From JBHOQS01 sp042408875 (GTDB lineage: Bacteria > Chloroflexota > UBA11872 > JBHOQS01): DNA of 64,000 nt. Positions 43,759 to 53,298 of the stretch are shown here, in pieces. Below the pieces are notes generated by a model. The model was not told where the DNA came from. It searched no databases and saw only the letters and a list, made by a program, of their open reading frames with translations. The stretch spans positions 118,564 to 182,563 of the forward strand of contig JBHOQS010000025.1 in the NCBI GenBank assembly GCA_042408875.1, read 5' to 3'. The position numbers were made by a program, and so were the translations under genes. Every line of letters begins with the position of its first letter. Position 1 is the stretch's first letter.

Positions 43759-44616
43759 ATGACGCAGCAGGTCGCTGTCATCGGCTATCCGCTGAGGCAC
43801 TCGATTTCGCCGCGCTTCCAGCAGCCGGCCTTCGATGCGCTCGGTCTCGACGTGCGCTACACTGCCCGCGAGACGCCGCCGGAAGAGCTGTCGAGGCTTA
43901 TGGCTGAGCTCCGGCAGCCGCCGTGGCTGGGCCTGAACGTGACGGTGCCGCACAAGCAGGCAGTGTTGCCATATCTGGATGAGCTCTCGCCCGAGGCCAG
44001 GCGCATCGGAGCAGTGAACACCATTCATTGTGTGGGCGGCCGGTTGCTGGGCTATAACACCGATGCGCCCGGCGTGATCCGGGCGCTGCGTCAGGACCTG
44101 GCCTTCGAGCCGCGTGGCGCTCGGGCCGTGCTGCTGGGAGCCGGTGGCTCGGCCCGCGCCGTTGCCGTGGCGTTGCTGGATGCCGGGGTACGCTCGCTTA
44201 TCATCCTGAACCGGCACTCGGAGCGAGCCGTAGCGCTGGCGGCAGATCTGCGTGCAGGCCTGAGTGCAGACGTACCGGTAGAAGGCGGTCCGGCTACCCC
44301 AGAGGCGATCACCACCGCCTTGGCGCAGGCCGATCTGCTGGTGAACTGTACGACGGTGGGCATGCGCCATGGCCCGGCTGAGGAGAGCATGCCGGTGCCG
44401 CCGCAGGCGCTGCGGCCGGCGTTGGCCGTCTACGATCTGGTATATAATCCCCGCGTGACGCCGCTGGTCGCTGCTGCCCGCGCTGCCGGCGCGCTGGCGC
44501 AGGGCGGGCTCTCCATGCTGGTGTACCAGGGTGCGATCTCGTTCGAGATCTGGACAGGCCGCCCGGCTCCGCTGGAGGTGATGCGGCGGGCCGCCGAGGT
44601 GGCGCTACCTGAGTGA
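43759..44616 (+). CDS. aroE: Shikimate dehydrogenase
   Basis: 285 residues, NADP-dependent reduction of 3-dehydroshikimate. The N-terminal substrate site has YPLRHSISPRFQQPAFD and LNVTVPHKQAVLPYLDELS, with the conserved Lys in VPHK. GAVNTIH and YNTDAPG follow. The Rossmann motif is LLGAGGSARAVA with NRHSERA for NADP preference. Start is three bases after the aroF stop, so translation is coupled. Confidence 0.94.
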   Translation: MTQQVAVIGYPLRHSISPRFQQPAFDALGLDVRYTARETPPEELSRLMAELRQPPWLGLNVTVPHKQAVLPYLDELSPEARRIGAVNTIHCVGGRLLGYNTDAPGVIRALRQDLAFEPRGARAVLLGAGGSARAVAVALLDAGVRSLIILNRHSERAVALAADLRAGLSADVPVEGGPATPEAITTALAQADLLVNCTTVGMRHGPAEESMPVPPQALRPALAVYDLVYNPRVTPLVAAARAAGALAQGGLSMLVYQGAISFEIWTGRPAPLEVMRRAAEVALPE

Positions 44617-44627
44617 TTGAGGCATCC

Positions 44628-45848
44628 ATGGCAACTATTCGCTTCCTGACGGCCGGTGAGTCTCACGGCAAAGCGCTGACGACGATTGTGGAAGGGGTGC
44701 CGGCCGGGCTGTACCTGACCGAGGAGCTGATCCGGCGGGACCTGGCGCGGCGGCAGCACGGCTATGGCCGGGGCGGCCGCATGCAGATCGAGACCGACTA
44801 CGCCGAGATCCTCTCCGGCGTGCGCTTCGGCTATACGTTCGGCGCGCCGATCGCCCTGCTCATTCGCAACAAGGACTGGGAGAACTGGAAAGACGTACTG
44901 GCGATCGAGCCGCGTGACGGCGATCCCAAGCGGGTGACCCGTCTGCGCCCCGGCCATGCTGACTTGCCAGGCATCATCAAGTACCGTACCGGCGATGTGC
45001 GGCCGATCCTGGAGCGTGCCAGCGCCCGCGAGACGGCGGCGCGGGTCGCCGTCGGCGCCATTGCCAGGCAGTTCCTCTCCCTGTTCGGCATCATCATTCG
45101 TAGCCACACGACGTCGATCGGCGGTATTACTATCCGCGAGGATGTCCTGAGCGGCGACCCCAGCACGTGGGATTGGGAGCGCATCGACACGACGCCGCTG
45201 CGCTGCGCCGATCCCGAGGCCGAGCAGCGGATGATCGCCCGCATCGACCAGGCGCGTAACGAGGGGGACTCGCTCGGAGGCACATTCGAGGTCGTGGCCT
45301 GGGGCCTGCCCATTGGCCTGGGCTCGCACGTGCACTGGGACCGCCGGCTGGACGCCCAGCTTGCTGCGGCGATCATGAGCATCCAGTCGGTCAAAGGCGT
45401 GGAGATCGGCCCGGCCTTCGAGAATACGAAGCGTCCTGGTAGCCAGGTGCAGGACCAGATCACCTACGATCCGGTCACAGGCTGGGGCCGACGTGCGAAC
45501 CGCATGGGCGGCCTGGAAGGCGGCATGACCACTGGCCAGCCACTGCTGGTGCGCGCCGCGGTGAAGCCGATCTCGACCCTGCGCAAGCCACTGCCCTCGG
45601 TGGATTTCGCTACGAAAGAAGAATCGCTGGCCCATTACGAGCGCGCCGATACGACGGTCGTGCCGGCCGCAGGCGTGATTGGTGAGGCCATGGTCGCCAT
45701 TGTGCTGGCGAACGCTATCCTGGAAAAGTTCGGCGGCGATCACGTCGAGGAGACGCTGGCAAACTACCGGAACTACGTTGCCACCTACATGCCGGAGCCG
45801 GCAGCAGGAGCGCTGGCTGGAGCGCCTGCGGATGTTCTTCCACGCTGA
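44628..45848 (+). CDS. aroC: Chorismate synthase
   Basis: 406 residues. Signature segments: FLTAGESHGKALT (FMN/substrate site), RRQHGYGRGGRMQIE and the C-terminal VDFATKEESLAHYERAD. It converts EPSP to chorismate using reduced FMN. ATG 44628 is preferred; the frame opens 15 bases earlier. Length is near the family's usual size. Its end overlaps the next gene by 17 bp. Confidence 0.95.
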   Translation: MATIRFLTAGESHGKALTTIVEGVPAGLYLTEELIRRDLARRQHGYGRGGRMQIETDYAEILSGVRFGYTFGAPIALLIRNKDWENWKDVLAIEPRDGDPKRVTRLRPGHADLPGIIKYRTGDVRPILERASARETAARVAVGAIARQFLSLFGIIIRSHTTSIGGITIREDVLSGDPSTWDWERIDTTPLRCADPEAEQRMIARIDQARNEGDSLGGTFEVVAWGLPIGLGSHVHWDRRLDAQLAAAIMSIQSVKGVEIGPAFENTKRPGSQVQDQITYDPVTGWGRRANRMGGLEGGMTTGQPLLVRAAVKPISTLRKPLPSVDFATKEESLAHYERADTTVVPAAGVIGEAMVAIVLANAILEKFGGDHVEETLANYRNYVATYMPEPAAGALAGAPADVLPR

Positions 45849-46617
45849 GGCGTACGATCGGTACATGGGCCGCTGGAGCCGGCGTCTGGCGCCGCTGTTT
45901 CTCGAATTTGCCGGCGTCGCTGAGGGCAGCTGGGTGCTCGATCTCGGCACCGGTACCAGCTCGCTTGCCCTGACGCTCGCGGCGGCCATTCCCTCTGTAG
46001 AAGTCGTCGGGATTGACGCCTCGGTGGCATACGTCGGGTATGCGCGCACACGCACTGCTGACCCGCGCCTGCAGTTTGTGGCAGGCACTGCTCAGGCGCT
46101 CCCATTTCGTCACGCCTGCTTCGACGCGTGCCTGGCATCGCTGGTGATCAACTTTATCCCTGATGCCCATCAGGCAGTGGCAGAGATGCGTCGCGTGACG
46201 CGCCCGGGCGGGAAAATCGCTGCCTGCGTGTGGGATTACGGCGAGGGAATGGTCATGCTGCGCCTCTTCTGGGACGTTGCAGCTACCCTGGACCCGGCTG
46301 CCGCGGAGCGCTACGAGGGGCGCATGCCGTATTGCCGGAGTGGCCAGCTCTCGGCACTCTGGCGTGAGCGTGGCCTGGCGCACGTGGAGGAGACCGGCCT
46401 GACCATTGCGCTGGAGTTCTCCTCGTTCGGGGACTTCTGGTCGCCCTTCTTAGAGGGCCAGGGCCCCGCGCCGTCCTATACAGTCGGCCTCTCTTCCGAA
46501 CGCCGGTACGCCTTGCAGGAGCGGCTCCGTGCTGAGATCCTGAGTAGGGACAGGGACCGGCCATTCACCTTGATGGCGCGGGCCTGGGCAGTGCGTGGCA
46601 CGATCCCTCCGTCGTAG
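45832..46617 (+). CDS. Class I SAM-dependent methyltransferase inside the aromatic operon
   Basis: 261 residues, starting within aroC. Motif I is VLDLGTGTSSLALTL (~36-50). Acidic motif II is VVGIDASVAYVGYA. AQALPFRHACFDACLAS and VTRPGGKIAACVWDY complete the UbiE/Methyltransf_11 pattern. The overlap with aroC implies coupled translation. A link to quinone or another chorismate-derived product is possible, but the substrate is unknown. Confidence 0.85.
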   Translation: MFFHAEAYDRYMGRWSRRLAPLFLEFAGVAEGSWVLDLGTGTSSLALTLAAAIPSVEVVGIDASVAYVGYARTRTADPRLQFVAGTAQALPFRHACFDACLASLVINFIPDAHQAVAEMRRVTRPGGKIAACVWDYGEGMVMLRLFWDVAATLDPAAAERYEGRMPYCRSGQLSALWRERGLAHVEETGLTIALEFSSFGDFWSPFLEGQGPAPSYTVGLSSERRYALQERLRAEILSRDRDRPFTLMARAWAVRGTIPPS

Positions 46618-46717
46618 GCCGGACGTGCTGCGAGAGCATCGTCGCGACCCTTGTACGGCGCGAAAGGGTACCGGCCAATCGGGAGGATCACAAACGAGGG
46701 CAGGTTCACGCTATCCT

Positions 46718-48349
46718 ATGCCTGGGAACATTGTCCTGATCGGGTTCAGCGGCTCGGGCAAGACATCAACCGGGCGGGTGCTCGCGCAACGGTTGGGATG
46801 GACGTTCGTCGACACCGACGACGTGATTGTGGCGGCCGACGGCCGGCCGATCCCGCGCATCTTTCACGAGGATGGAGAAGCCCGTTTTCGCGAGCTCGAG
46901 CGCGCGGCGGTGGCACAGTGCTGTGCAGCGACGCGCACGGTCATCTCCACAGGTGGTGGTGCGCCGGTAGACCCGCGCAACCGTGCGCTGCTGCGCGAAG
47001 GGAATCACGTGGTGTGGCTCGACGCGCTCCCTGAGACGCTACACGCCCGCTTGATGGCCGACCGAGGCGGCCCGGAGCGGCCGCTGCTGCAATCGCATGA
47101 TCCCCTGCGCCGTATCAGCGAGCTGCGCGAGGCACGCCTGTCGGTCTACCGCGCGACTGCTACGCTGGTCGTTCAGACCGACGGTCTCACCCCCGAACAG
47201 GTGGCCGACCGTATTCTCCAGGAGTTCGGCATGGCAGAGACGTTCCATCTCGCAGCATCGCTTCACTCCCCGCCACAGCCAATTGAGCCGAGCATCCATC
47301 CGCTCGTTGTTGGCATGGACTGCCTTGCATTGCTGGGCGAGCACATGTGCAGGCTGGGCCTGCGCGGGCGGGCGTTCGTGGTGACGGACTCCAACGTCGC
47401 GCCGCACCATGCCGGTGCGGTCTGCGCTGCGCTCGCCAAGGCGGGCTTTGCGCCGGAGCTGTACGTGCTGCCGGCCGGCGAGGGGAGCAAGTCGCTGGAC
47501 GCGGCGATCCGGCTGTATAGCTGGCTGGCAGCGCAGCGCGCCGAGCGTCGCGATTGCATCGTCGCCCTGGGCGGTGGAGTAGTCGGGGACACAGCTGGCT
47601 TTGTGGCAGCTACATACCTGCGTGGCATGCCGCTGGTGCAGGTGCCCACCACGCTCCTGGCCATGGTGGACAGCGCCATTGGCGGGAAGGTGGCCGTGAA
47701 CCTGCCGCAGGGCAAGAACCTGGTCGGCGCTTTCTACCAGCCGCGCCTGACCTTCATCGACACCGCGCTGGCCGCGACTCTGCCGCGCCGGGAGCAGGCT
47801 AGCGGCTGGGCGGAGGTGATCAAGACGGCAATCATCTTCGACGATGCCCTGGTGCGCCGCCTGGAAGCGCTGCCCGGCCTGGACGCTTCCCCCGGCGATG
47901 TGCTAGAGATCGTGCGCGCCTGCGCTGCCTGCAAGGCACGCCTGGTCGTCGAGGATGAGCGCGACCAGGGGCGCCGCGCCGTGCTGAACTACGGCCACAC
48001 TATTGGCCACGCCCTGGAGGCCGCCACGGGCTACGGCCGCCTGCTCCACGGTGAGGCCGTTGCCGTCGGCATGACCGGGGCAGTGCGCATCGCTCACGCC
48101 ACCGGCTTTTTGGAAGAGCCCGAGCTAGTAGAGCGCCAGGATGCCCTGCTGCGCAGGTTTGAGCTCCCCCTTGCCTGTCCCGGTGTCTCTCCCGATGCTA
48201 TACTTCGCGCGATGGCCTTCGATAAAAAGGCCGTGGGGGCGCGGCTGCGCTGGGTCCTGCCTCGCGGCAGCGGCCGTATGGAGTACGGCCTCGAAGTGCC
48301 GGACGATATCGTGGCGCAGATCGTCGAAACGCTGGTGCGCGAGCGGTGA
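46718..48349 (+). CDS. aroKB: Bifunctional shikimate kinase / 3-dehydroquinate synthase
   Basis: 543 residues. Residues 1-170 are shikimate kinase: P-loop GFSGSGKTSTG (~8-18), DTDD for shikimate, and ISTGGGAPVDPRNR. Residues ~185-543 are 3-dehydroquinate synthase: PAGEGSKSLD, VALGGGVVGDTAGF, VQVPTTLLAMVDSAIGGKVA, NLVGAFYQP, and metal-binding Glu and His in ASGWAEVIKTA and LNYGHTIGHALE. It serves pathway steps 2 and 5 in one chain. Such fusions are known in a few thermophilic bacteria. The start is within the preceding intergenic sequence; the longer open frame overlaps the methyltransferase gene and is rejected. Confidence 0.95.
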   Translation: MPGNIVLIGFSGSGKTSTGRVLAQRLGWTFVDTDDVIVAADGRPIPRIFHEDGEARFRELERAAVAQCCAATRTVISTGGGAPVDPRNRALLREGNHVVWLDALPETLHARLMADRGGPERPLLQSHDPLRRISELREARLSVYRATATLVVQTDGLTPEQVADRILQEFGMAETFHLAASLHSPPQPIEPSIHPLVVGMDCLALLGEHMCRLGLRGRAFVVTDSNVAPHHAGAVCAALAKAGFAPELYVLPAGEGSKSLDAAIRLYSWLAAQRAERRDCIVALGGGVVGDTAGFVAATYLRGMPLVQVPTTLLAMVDSAIGGKVAVNLPQGKNLVGAFYQPRLTFIDTALAATLPRREQASGWAEVIKTAIIFDDALVRRLEALPGLDASPGDVLEIVRACAACKARLVVEDERDQGRRAVLNYGHTIGHALEAATGYGRLLHGEAVAVGMTGAVRIAHATGFLEEPELVERQDALLRRFELPLACPGVSPDAILRAMAFDKKAVGARLRWVLPRGSGRMEYGLEVPDDIVAQIVETLVRER

Positions 48350-48374
48350 CCCCTCCCCTAGCCAACGCCTAACC

Positions 48375-49628
48375 ATGCCTGAGCTCTTCCATGTTCTTCC
48401 CGTTGCAGTCGCTCGAGCGCGCCTGCGCGAGCATGTGCGTCCGCTGGGCGCCGTTGAGCGGGCCTCGCTTGGCGAGGCCCTGGGACGTGTGCTGGCCGAA
48501 GATATTGTCTCGGCAGTAGACCTGCCTGCCTTCGCGCGGTCGACCATGGACGGCTACGCTGTGCGAGCAGCAGACACCTACGGCGCTACCGAGGCGCTCC
48601 CGGTCTACCTGACGGTCGCCGGTGAGGTGCCGATGGGCCAGGCCCCTGCCTTGCGGCTCCGCCCGGGTGAGGCTGCGCTGGTGCACACTGGCGGCATGCT
48701 CCCCTCTGGCGCCGACGCAGTGGTCATGCTCGAGCACACGCACCCGCTGGACGCCCGGACGATCGAGGTCACCCGCCCGGTCGCCGTGGGCGAGAACGTC
48801 ATCCCGCCGGGCGAGGACGTAAGGTGTGGGCAGGTGCTGCTCCCGAAGGGCACTTGGCTGCGCCCCCAGGAGCTCGGGGCGCTGGCAGGCACTGGCGTCA
48901 CCGCGGTGGCTGTGGCGCGTCGCCCGCGCGTGGCGCTGATCTCCACCGGCGATGAGGTCGTGCCCCCGGAAGTCGAGCCTGCGCTGGGTCAGATCCGTGA
49001 TATCAACAGCACGACCCTGGTAGCACTGACGCTCGAATGGGGCGGCTTGCCGCTCCCGCGCGGCATCGTGCCGGACGACGCCCAGGCGCTGGCGGCGGCG
49101 GCGCGGCTCGCCCTGGCCGAAGCCGATGTGCTGGTGGTCTCGGCCGGGAGCTCAGTCTCGACCCGTGACATGACTGCCACCGTGCTCGGCGCGTTGGGCC
49201 GCCCCGGCGTACTGGTGCACGGCGTGGCGATGCACCCAGGCAAGCCGACGATCCTGGCCGTCGCAGATGGCAAGCCGGTCTTCGGGCTGCCCGGCAATCC
49301 TGTCTCGGCTATGGTAGCATTCGATCTGTTCGTCGCCCCGGCGCTGGCCTGGCTGATGGGCGCGGCCGAGCGGCGCAGGCCGGTGGTACGAGCGCGGCTC
49401 GCCGCCAATGTGCCCTCGCACCCCGGCGAAGAGGACTACGTGCAGGTGCGCCTGGAGCAGCGTGCCGGGGGGATCTGGGCTGTTCCAGTATTCGGGAAGT
49501 CGAACCTGATCACCACCATGGTGCGCGCCGATGGGGTGCTACGCGTCCCCCTCGATTCGGCCGGCCTGTACGAGGGGACCATGGTCGAGGTGGCGCTGTA
49601 CATGCACTGGATGCCGCGTGAAGCGTGA
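48375..49628 (+). CDS. moeA: Molybdopterin molybdenumtransferase
   Basis: 417 residues, inserts molybdenum into molybdopterin. Motifs: LPAFARSTMDGYAVRAADT (~55-73), GAVV-type LPSGADAVVMLEHT, RPRVALISTGDEV, and the MoeA core GLPGNPVSAMVAFDLF, with domain IV at the end. It follows aroKB by 25 bp and is likely co-transcribed, which is an unusual partner for aromatic genes. The open frame upstream of 48375 is inside aroKB and rejected. Confidence 0.94.
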   Translation: MPELFHVLPVAVARARLREHVRPLGAVERASLGEALGRVLAEDIVSAVDLPAFARSTMDGYAVRAADTYGATEALPVYLTVAGEVPMGQAPALRLRPGEAALVHTGGMLPSGADAVVMLEHTHPLDARTIEVTRPVAVGENVIPPGEDVRCGQVLLPKGTWLRPQELGALAGTGVTAVAVARRPRVALISTGDEVVPPEVEPALGQIRDINSTTLVALTLEWGGLPLPRGIVPDDAQALAAAARLALAEADVLVVSAGSSVSTRDMTATVLGALGRPGVLVHGVAMHPGKPTILAVADGKPVFGLPGNPVSAMVAFDLFVAPALAWLMGAAERRRPVVRARLAANVPSHPGEEDYVQVRLEQRAGGIWAVPVFGKSNLITTMVRADGVLRVPLDSAGLYEGTMVEVALYMHWMPREA

Positions 49629-51229
49629 TGGCCCGGCACGCAGAGCTCCCGAGCCTGGATGCGACGCAGTCGCTCGACCAGGGCCACCGCGCGCCATCAC
49701 CGCGCCGGACCAACCGGCTGGCGGTCACCGGCGCCGTGATGGTCGGCACCTTCATGGCCGCGGTCGAGGCCACCATCGTCGCCACGGCTATGCCCACGAT
49801 TGTCGGCTCGCTGGGCGGCTTCGCCTACTACGCCTGGGTGTTCTCTGCCTTCTTGCTCGCCCAGGCTGTCACCATTCCAGTGTATGGCAAGCTAGCCGAT
49901 ACCTACGGCCGCCGGCCCGTGTTCATCGCCGGCACGCTGGTCTTTCTCGCTGGCTCCGTGCTGGCCGGGCTCGCCCCGACGATGCTGATCCTGGTTGCCT
50001 CGCGGGCTATGCAAGGGCTGGGCGCCGGGGCAATCCTCCCGATCGCCACCACCATCATCGGCGACCTGTACACCCTGGAAGAACGGGTGAAGATCCAGGG
50101 CTATCTCAACAGCGTCTGGGGTATCTCGGCGGTGACCGGCCCGGCCCTGGGTGGGCTGATCGTGCAGACCATTGGCTGGCCCTGGATCTTCTTTCTCAAT
50201 GTACCGATTGGGCTGCTGGCCATCGCTGGCTTGCTCCTGGCGCTGCACGAGGAGGTCCGTCCGCGGCGCCACCGCCTAGATGTCGCCGGGGCGCTCCTGC
50301 TGGTGATCGCTATCGCCTCGCTGCTCCTGGCCCTCCTGGAGGGTGGCTCGGCGTGGCCGTGGCTCTCGCTGCCCAGCGCCGGCCTGTTTCTACTCGCCGG
50401 GCTGGCGCTCGCCCTCTTCCTGCGCTGTGAGGCTCAGGCCCCTGAGCCGATCTTACCGCTGACTGTGCTGCGCAATCGGGTGATCCTGGTAGCGGATGCG
50501 GCGGTGCTGGCCTCAGGTGGCCTGGTGCTGGGCGTGACATCGTTCGTGCCGGCGTTCGTGCAGGGGGTGCTGGGCGCCCCACCGGCTGTGGCCGGCTTCG
50601 CCCTGACCACGCTGTCGATCGGCTGGCCGCTGGCGAGCGCGTTCACCGGCGTGCTGGCGCTGCGCATCGGTTTCCGCACTACGGCGCTGCTGGGCTCGCT
50701 CTGCACGGTCGTGGCTAGCCTGATGTTCCTCACTCTGGTGCGGCCGGGCATCTCACCAATACTGGTCGCGCTCGCCAGCTTCGTCATGGGCGCTGGCATG
50801 GGCCTGAGCTCGACGGCCTTTCTTGTAGCAATTCAGGATGCAGTCTCCTGGGAGCAGCGCGGCGTCGCTACGGGCTCGTTCATGTTCGCGCGGCTGATCG
50901 GCAGCTCGATCAGCGTGGCCTTGCTGGGCACTGTGCTCAACGCCGGCATCCGTCACTCCCTGGCCGGCTCCACCACAGTAATGGGAGATCACCGCAGGCT
51001 GGACGTTGCCGGCAGCCTGCTTGAGCCGGCGCTCCGGTCATCGCTCTCGCCTGAGACAGTCGTGACGCTCCAGGCCGCGCTAGTGGCCGGCCTGCGCTGG
51101 GTCTATCTGGTCGTGCTCTGCCTGGCGCTCCTGGGCACGGCGATCACCTGGCTCTTCCCCGGCCTGCGCCGAAGCCGCGATAATGCAAGTAGTGAGGCCG
51201 CTCACTCCCACTCCGGCCATGCAGGATAG
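49628..51229 (+). CDS. MFS multidrug efflux transporter (DHA2, EmrB/QacA type)
   Basis: 533 residues, start overlapping the moeA stop by one base. About 14 membrane helices. The cytoplasmic loop motif A is GKLADTYGRRPVF after helix 2, with antiporter-motif-C-like GISAVTGPALGGLI in helix 5. FMAAVEATIVATAMPTIV is the conserved first helix. Such transporters export drugs or lipophilic compounds using protons. The N-terminal ~30 residues are hydrophilic. Position between two moeA genes suggests no clear link; it may ride in the operon. Confidence 0.92.
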   Translation: MARHAELPSLDATQSLDQGHRAPSPRRTNRLAVTGAVMVGTFMAAVEATIVATAMPTIVGSLGGFAYYAWVFSAFLLAQAVTIPVYGKLADTYGRRPVFIAGTLVFLAGSVLAGLAPTMLILVASRAMQGLGAGAILPIATTIIGDLYTLEERVKIQGYLNSVWGISAVTGPALGGLIVQTIGWPWIFFLNVPIGLLAIAGLLLALHEEVRPRRHRLDVAGALLLVIAIASLLLALLEGGSAWPWLSLPSAGLFLLAGLALALFLRCEAQAPEPILPLTVLRNRVILVADAAVLASGGLVLGVTSFVPAFVQGVLGAPPAVAGFALTTLSIGWPLASAFTGVLALRIGFRTTALLGSLCTVVASLMFLTLVRPGISPILVALASFVMGAGMGLSSTAFLVAIQDAVSWEQRGVATGSFMFARLIGSSISVALLGTVLNAGIRHSLAGSTTVMGDHRRLDVAGSLLEPALRSSLSPETVVTLQAALVAGLRWVYLVVLCLALLGTAITWLFPGLRRSRDNASSEAAHSHSGHAG

Positions 51230-51318
51230 TCGAGTTGGGGAGCGGCCTCTCCCCGGCCCCTCCCCGACACTGGGAGGAGAACTCCAGGAAGCAGCGCTGT
51301 GCTGAGGAGATATCGCCA

Positions 51319-51339
51319 CTCTCCCGCAGCGCGGGAGAG
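51319..51339. repeat. Inverted repeat CTCTCCCGC / GCGGGAGAG
   Basis: A perfect 9-bp stem with a 3-base loop in the gap before the second moeA gene; related to the hairpin at 4804-4830. It is not followed by a T-run. Confidence 0.6.
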
Positions 51340-51360
51340 CAGCCGGGGGTGAGGGTACCT

Positions 51361-53298
51361 ATGAGCGACCGGCGCTATTACCTCGAAGACATCGCCCTGG
51401 ACGAAGCATACCACCGCCTGGAGCAGGCGCTGGCCGAGCACGGCGGCCTCCAGCCGCTGCCGGGCGAGCGCGTGCCTGTGGCCGAGGCGCTGGGGCGTGT
51501 GACCGCCGAGCCGGTGTGGGCAGCTATCTCATCCCCGCATTACCACGCCGCCGCTATGGACGGCGTGGCCGTGCGCGCAGCCGACACCCATGGCGCGACG
51601 GAGACGAACCCGAGACGGCTGAAGCTCGGCCCACAAGGAGTATGGGTGGACACCGGTGATCCATTGCCGCCGCCGTTTGATGCCGTGATCATGGCTGAGC
51701 ACGTGCAGCCGGTGGGCGAGGATGAGATCGAGATCCGCGCTCCGGTGGCGCCCTGGCAGCACGTGCGCCCGCTTGGCGAGGACATTGTGCAGACCGAGCT
51801 GGTGCTGCCGGAGAATCACCTGCTGCGGCCGGTGGACCTCGGTGCGGTAGCGGCAGCCGGGCACGCCTCGCTGGTCGTGCGGCGTCGCCCGCGGGTGGCG
51901 ATTATCCCTACGGGCACGGAGCTGGTGCCGGCTGAGGCTGCTCTAGACCGAGGCTTGCGGCCCGGCAAGATCATTGAGTTCAACTCGCTGATGCTGGCCG
52001 GGCAGGTGCGTGAGTGGGGCGGCGAAGCCTCCCGCCTACCCATCGTGCCTGACCGTCGCGAGCTCCTGCGCGAGGCCTTGCTTCAGGCGCTACCCGTGCA
52101 TGAGATCGTCGTGATCAACGCCGGATCGTCGGCTGGCGCGGAGGACTATACTGCACCCGTGATCGCCGAGCTGGGGAAGGTATATGTGCATGGTGTGGCG
52201 ATCCGCCCGGGGCATCCGGTCATTATCGGGATGGTCCAGGGCAAGCCAGTGCTGGGCTTGCCTGGCTATCCGGTCTCGGCTGTCCTTACCGCCGAGCTCT
52301 TCCTGCGGCCGCTGGTGTACCGGCTGCTGGGCATCGTTCCACCGGAGCGGCCGAAGCTTACGGCGACGCTGACGCGCAAAGTGCTCTCGCCGATGGGCGA
52401 GGACGAGTTCCTGCGCGTGACGCTGGGACGGGTGGGGGAGCGTGTGGTCGCCACGCCGCTCACGCGCGGGGCCGGCGTGATCATGTCGCTGGTGCGTGCC
52501 GATGGCCTGGTGCGTATTCCGCGCTTCTCTGAGGGCGAGCACGCCGGGGCACAGGTGACAGTCGAGCTGCTGCGCTCGCCGGAAGAGATCGAGCGCACCA
52601 TCGTGGCAATCGGCAGCCATGACATCGCCCTCGACCTGCTGGCGAGCCACCTGAAGCAGCACGCTCCCGGCATGCGGCTCTCCTCGGCGAACGTTGGCAG
52701 TCTAGGCGGGCTGGCTGCCCTGAAGCGCGGCGAGGCGCACCTGGCTGGCTCGCACCTGCTGGACGAAGAGAGCGGCGAGTACACCTGGCCGTATGTGCGC
52801 CGCCTCCTGCCCGGCGAGGACGTGGTGCTGGTGCATCTGGCCTGGCGGCAGCAGGGCCTGCTGGTGCCGAAGGGCAACCCCAAGCAGATCGAGCGGCTGG
52901 AAGACCTGGCCCGGCCGGATGTGCGTTTCGTCAATCGCCAGCGTGGATCCGGCACGCGCGTGCTGCTGGACTACCATCTGCGCCGCCTGGGCATCGATCC
53001 GGCCCAGATCCAGGGCTATGAGCGCGAAGAGTACACGCACCTCGCGGTGGCTGCGGCGGTGGCGAGTAGCGGCGCTGATGCCGGCCTGGGCATCCTGGCC
53101 GCTGCCCGCGCCCTGGACCTAGACTTCGTGCCCGTTGCTGCTGAGCGCTACGACCTGGTCATGCTGCGCCGCGATTATGAGAGCGAGCTTCTGCGCCCGC
53201 TGCTGGCGACCCTGCACAGTGTAGAATATCGCCGCGCCGTCGAGGCGCTGGGTGGCTACGACGTGACCCACATGGGCGAGCTCGTGCCCCCGCCGTAG
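51361..53298 (+). CDS. MoeA fused to a periplasmic-binding-like domain
   Basis: 645 residues. Residues 1-420 are MoeA: SSPHYHAAAMDGVAVRAADT, FDAVIMAEHV, RPRVAIIPTGTELVP, VVINAGSSAGAEDYT and LGLPGYPVSAVLTAELF. Residues ~430-645 form a substrate-binding-protein-like fold (IVAIGSHDIALDLLASHLKQ, LVPKGNPKQIERLEDL, FVNRQRGSGTRVLLDYHL), the kind used in LysR sensors and in oxyanion-binding proteins. It lacks a signal peptide, so it is cytoplasmic. It may sense or deliver molybdate or tungstate. Such fusions occur in archaea and some bacteria. The second moeA may be for another metal or cofactor. Confidence 0.92.
   Translation: MSDRRYYLEDIALDEAYHRLEQALAEHGGLQPLPGERVPVAEALGRVTAEPVWAAISSPHYHAAAMDGVAVRAADTHGATETNPRRLKLGPQGVWVDTGDPLPPPFDAVIMAEHVQPVGEDEIEIRAPVAPWQHVRPLGEDIVQTELVLPENHLLRPVDLGAVAAAGHASLVVRRRPRVAIIPTGTELVPAEAALDRGLRPGKIIEFNSLMLAGQVREWGGEASRLPIVPDRRELLREALLQALPVHEIVVINAGSSAGAEDYTAPVIAELGKVYVHGVAIRPGHPVIIGMVQGKPVLGLPGYPVSAVLTAELFLRPLVYRLLGIVPPERPKLTATLTRKVLSPMGEDEFLRVTLGRVGERVVATPLTRGAGVIMSLVRADGLVRIPRFSEGEHAGAQVTVELLRSPEEIERTIVAIGSHDIALDLLASHLKQHAPGMRLSSANVGSLGGLAALKRGEAHLAGSHLLDEESGEYTWPYVRRLLPGEDVVLVHLAWRQQGLLVPKGNPKQIERLEDLARPDVRFVNRQRGSGTRVLLDYHLRRLGIDPAQIQGYEREEYTHLAVAAAVASSGADAGLGILAAARALDLDFVPVAAERYDLVMLRRDYESELLRPLLATLHSVEYRRAVEALGGYDVTHMGELVPPP

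Noticed and set aside
44430..46088. 552-codon minus-strand open frame over aroC
   Set aside because: It is antisense to aroE, aroC and the methyltransferase, which have unmistakable motifs.
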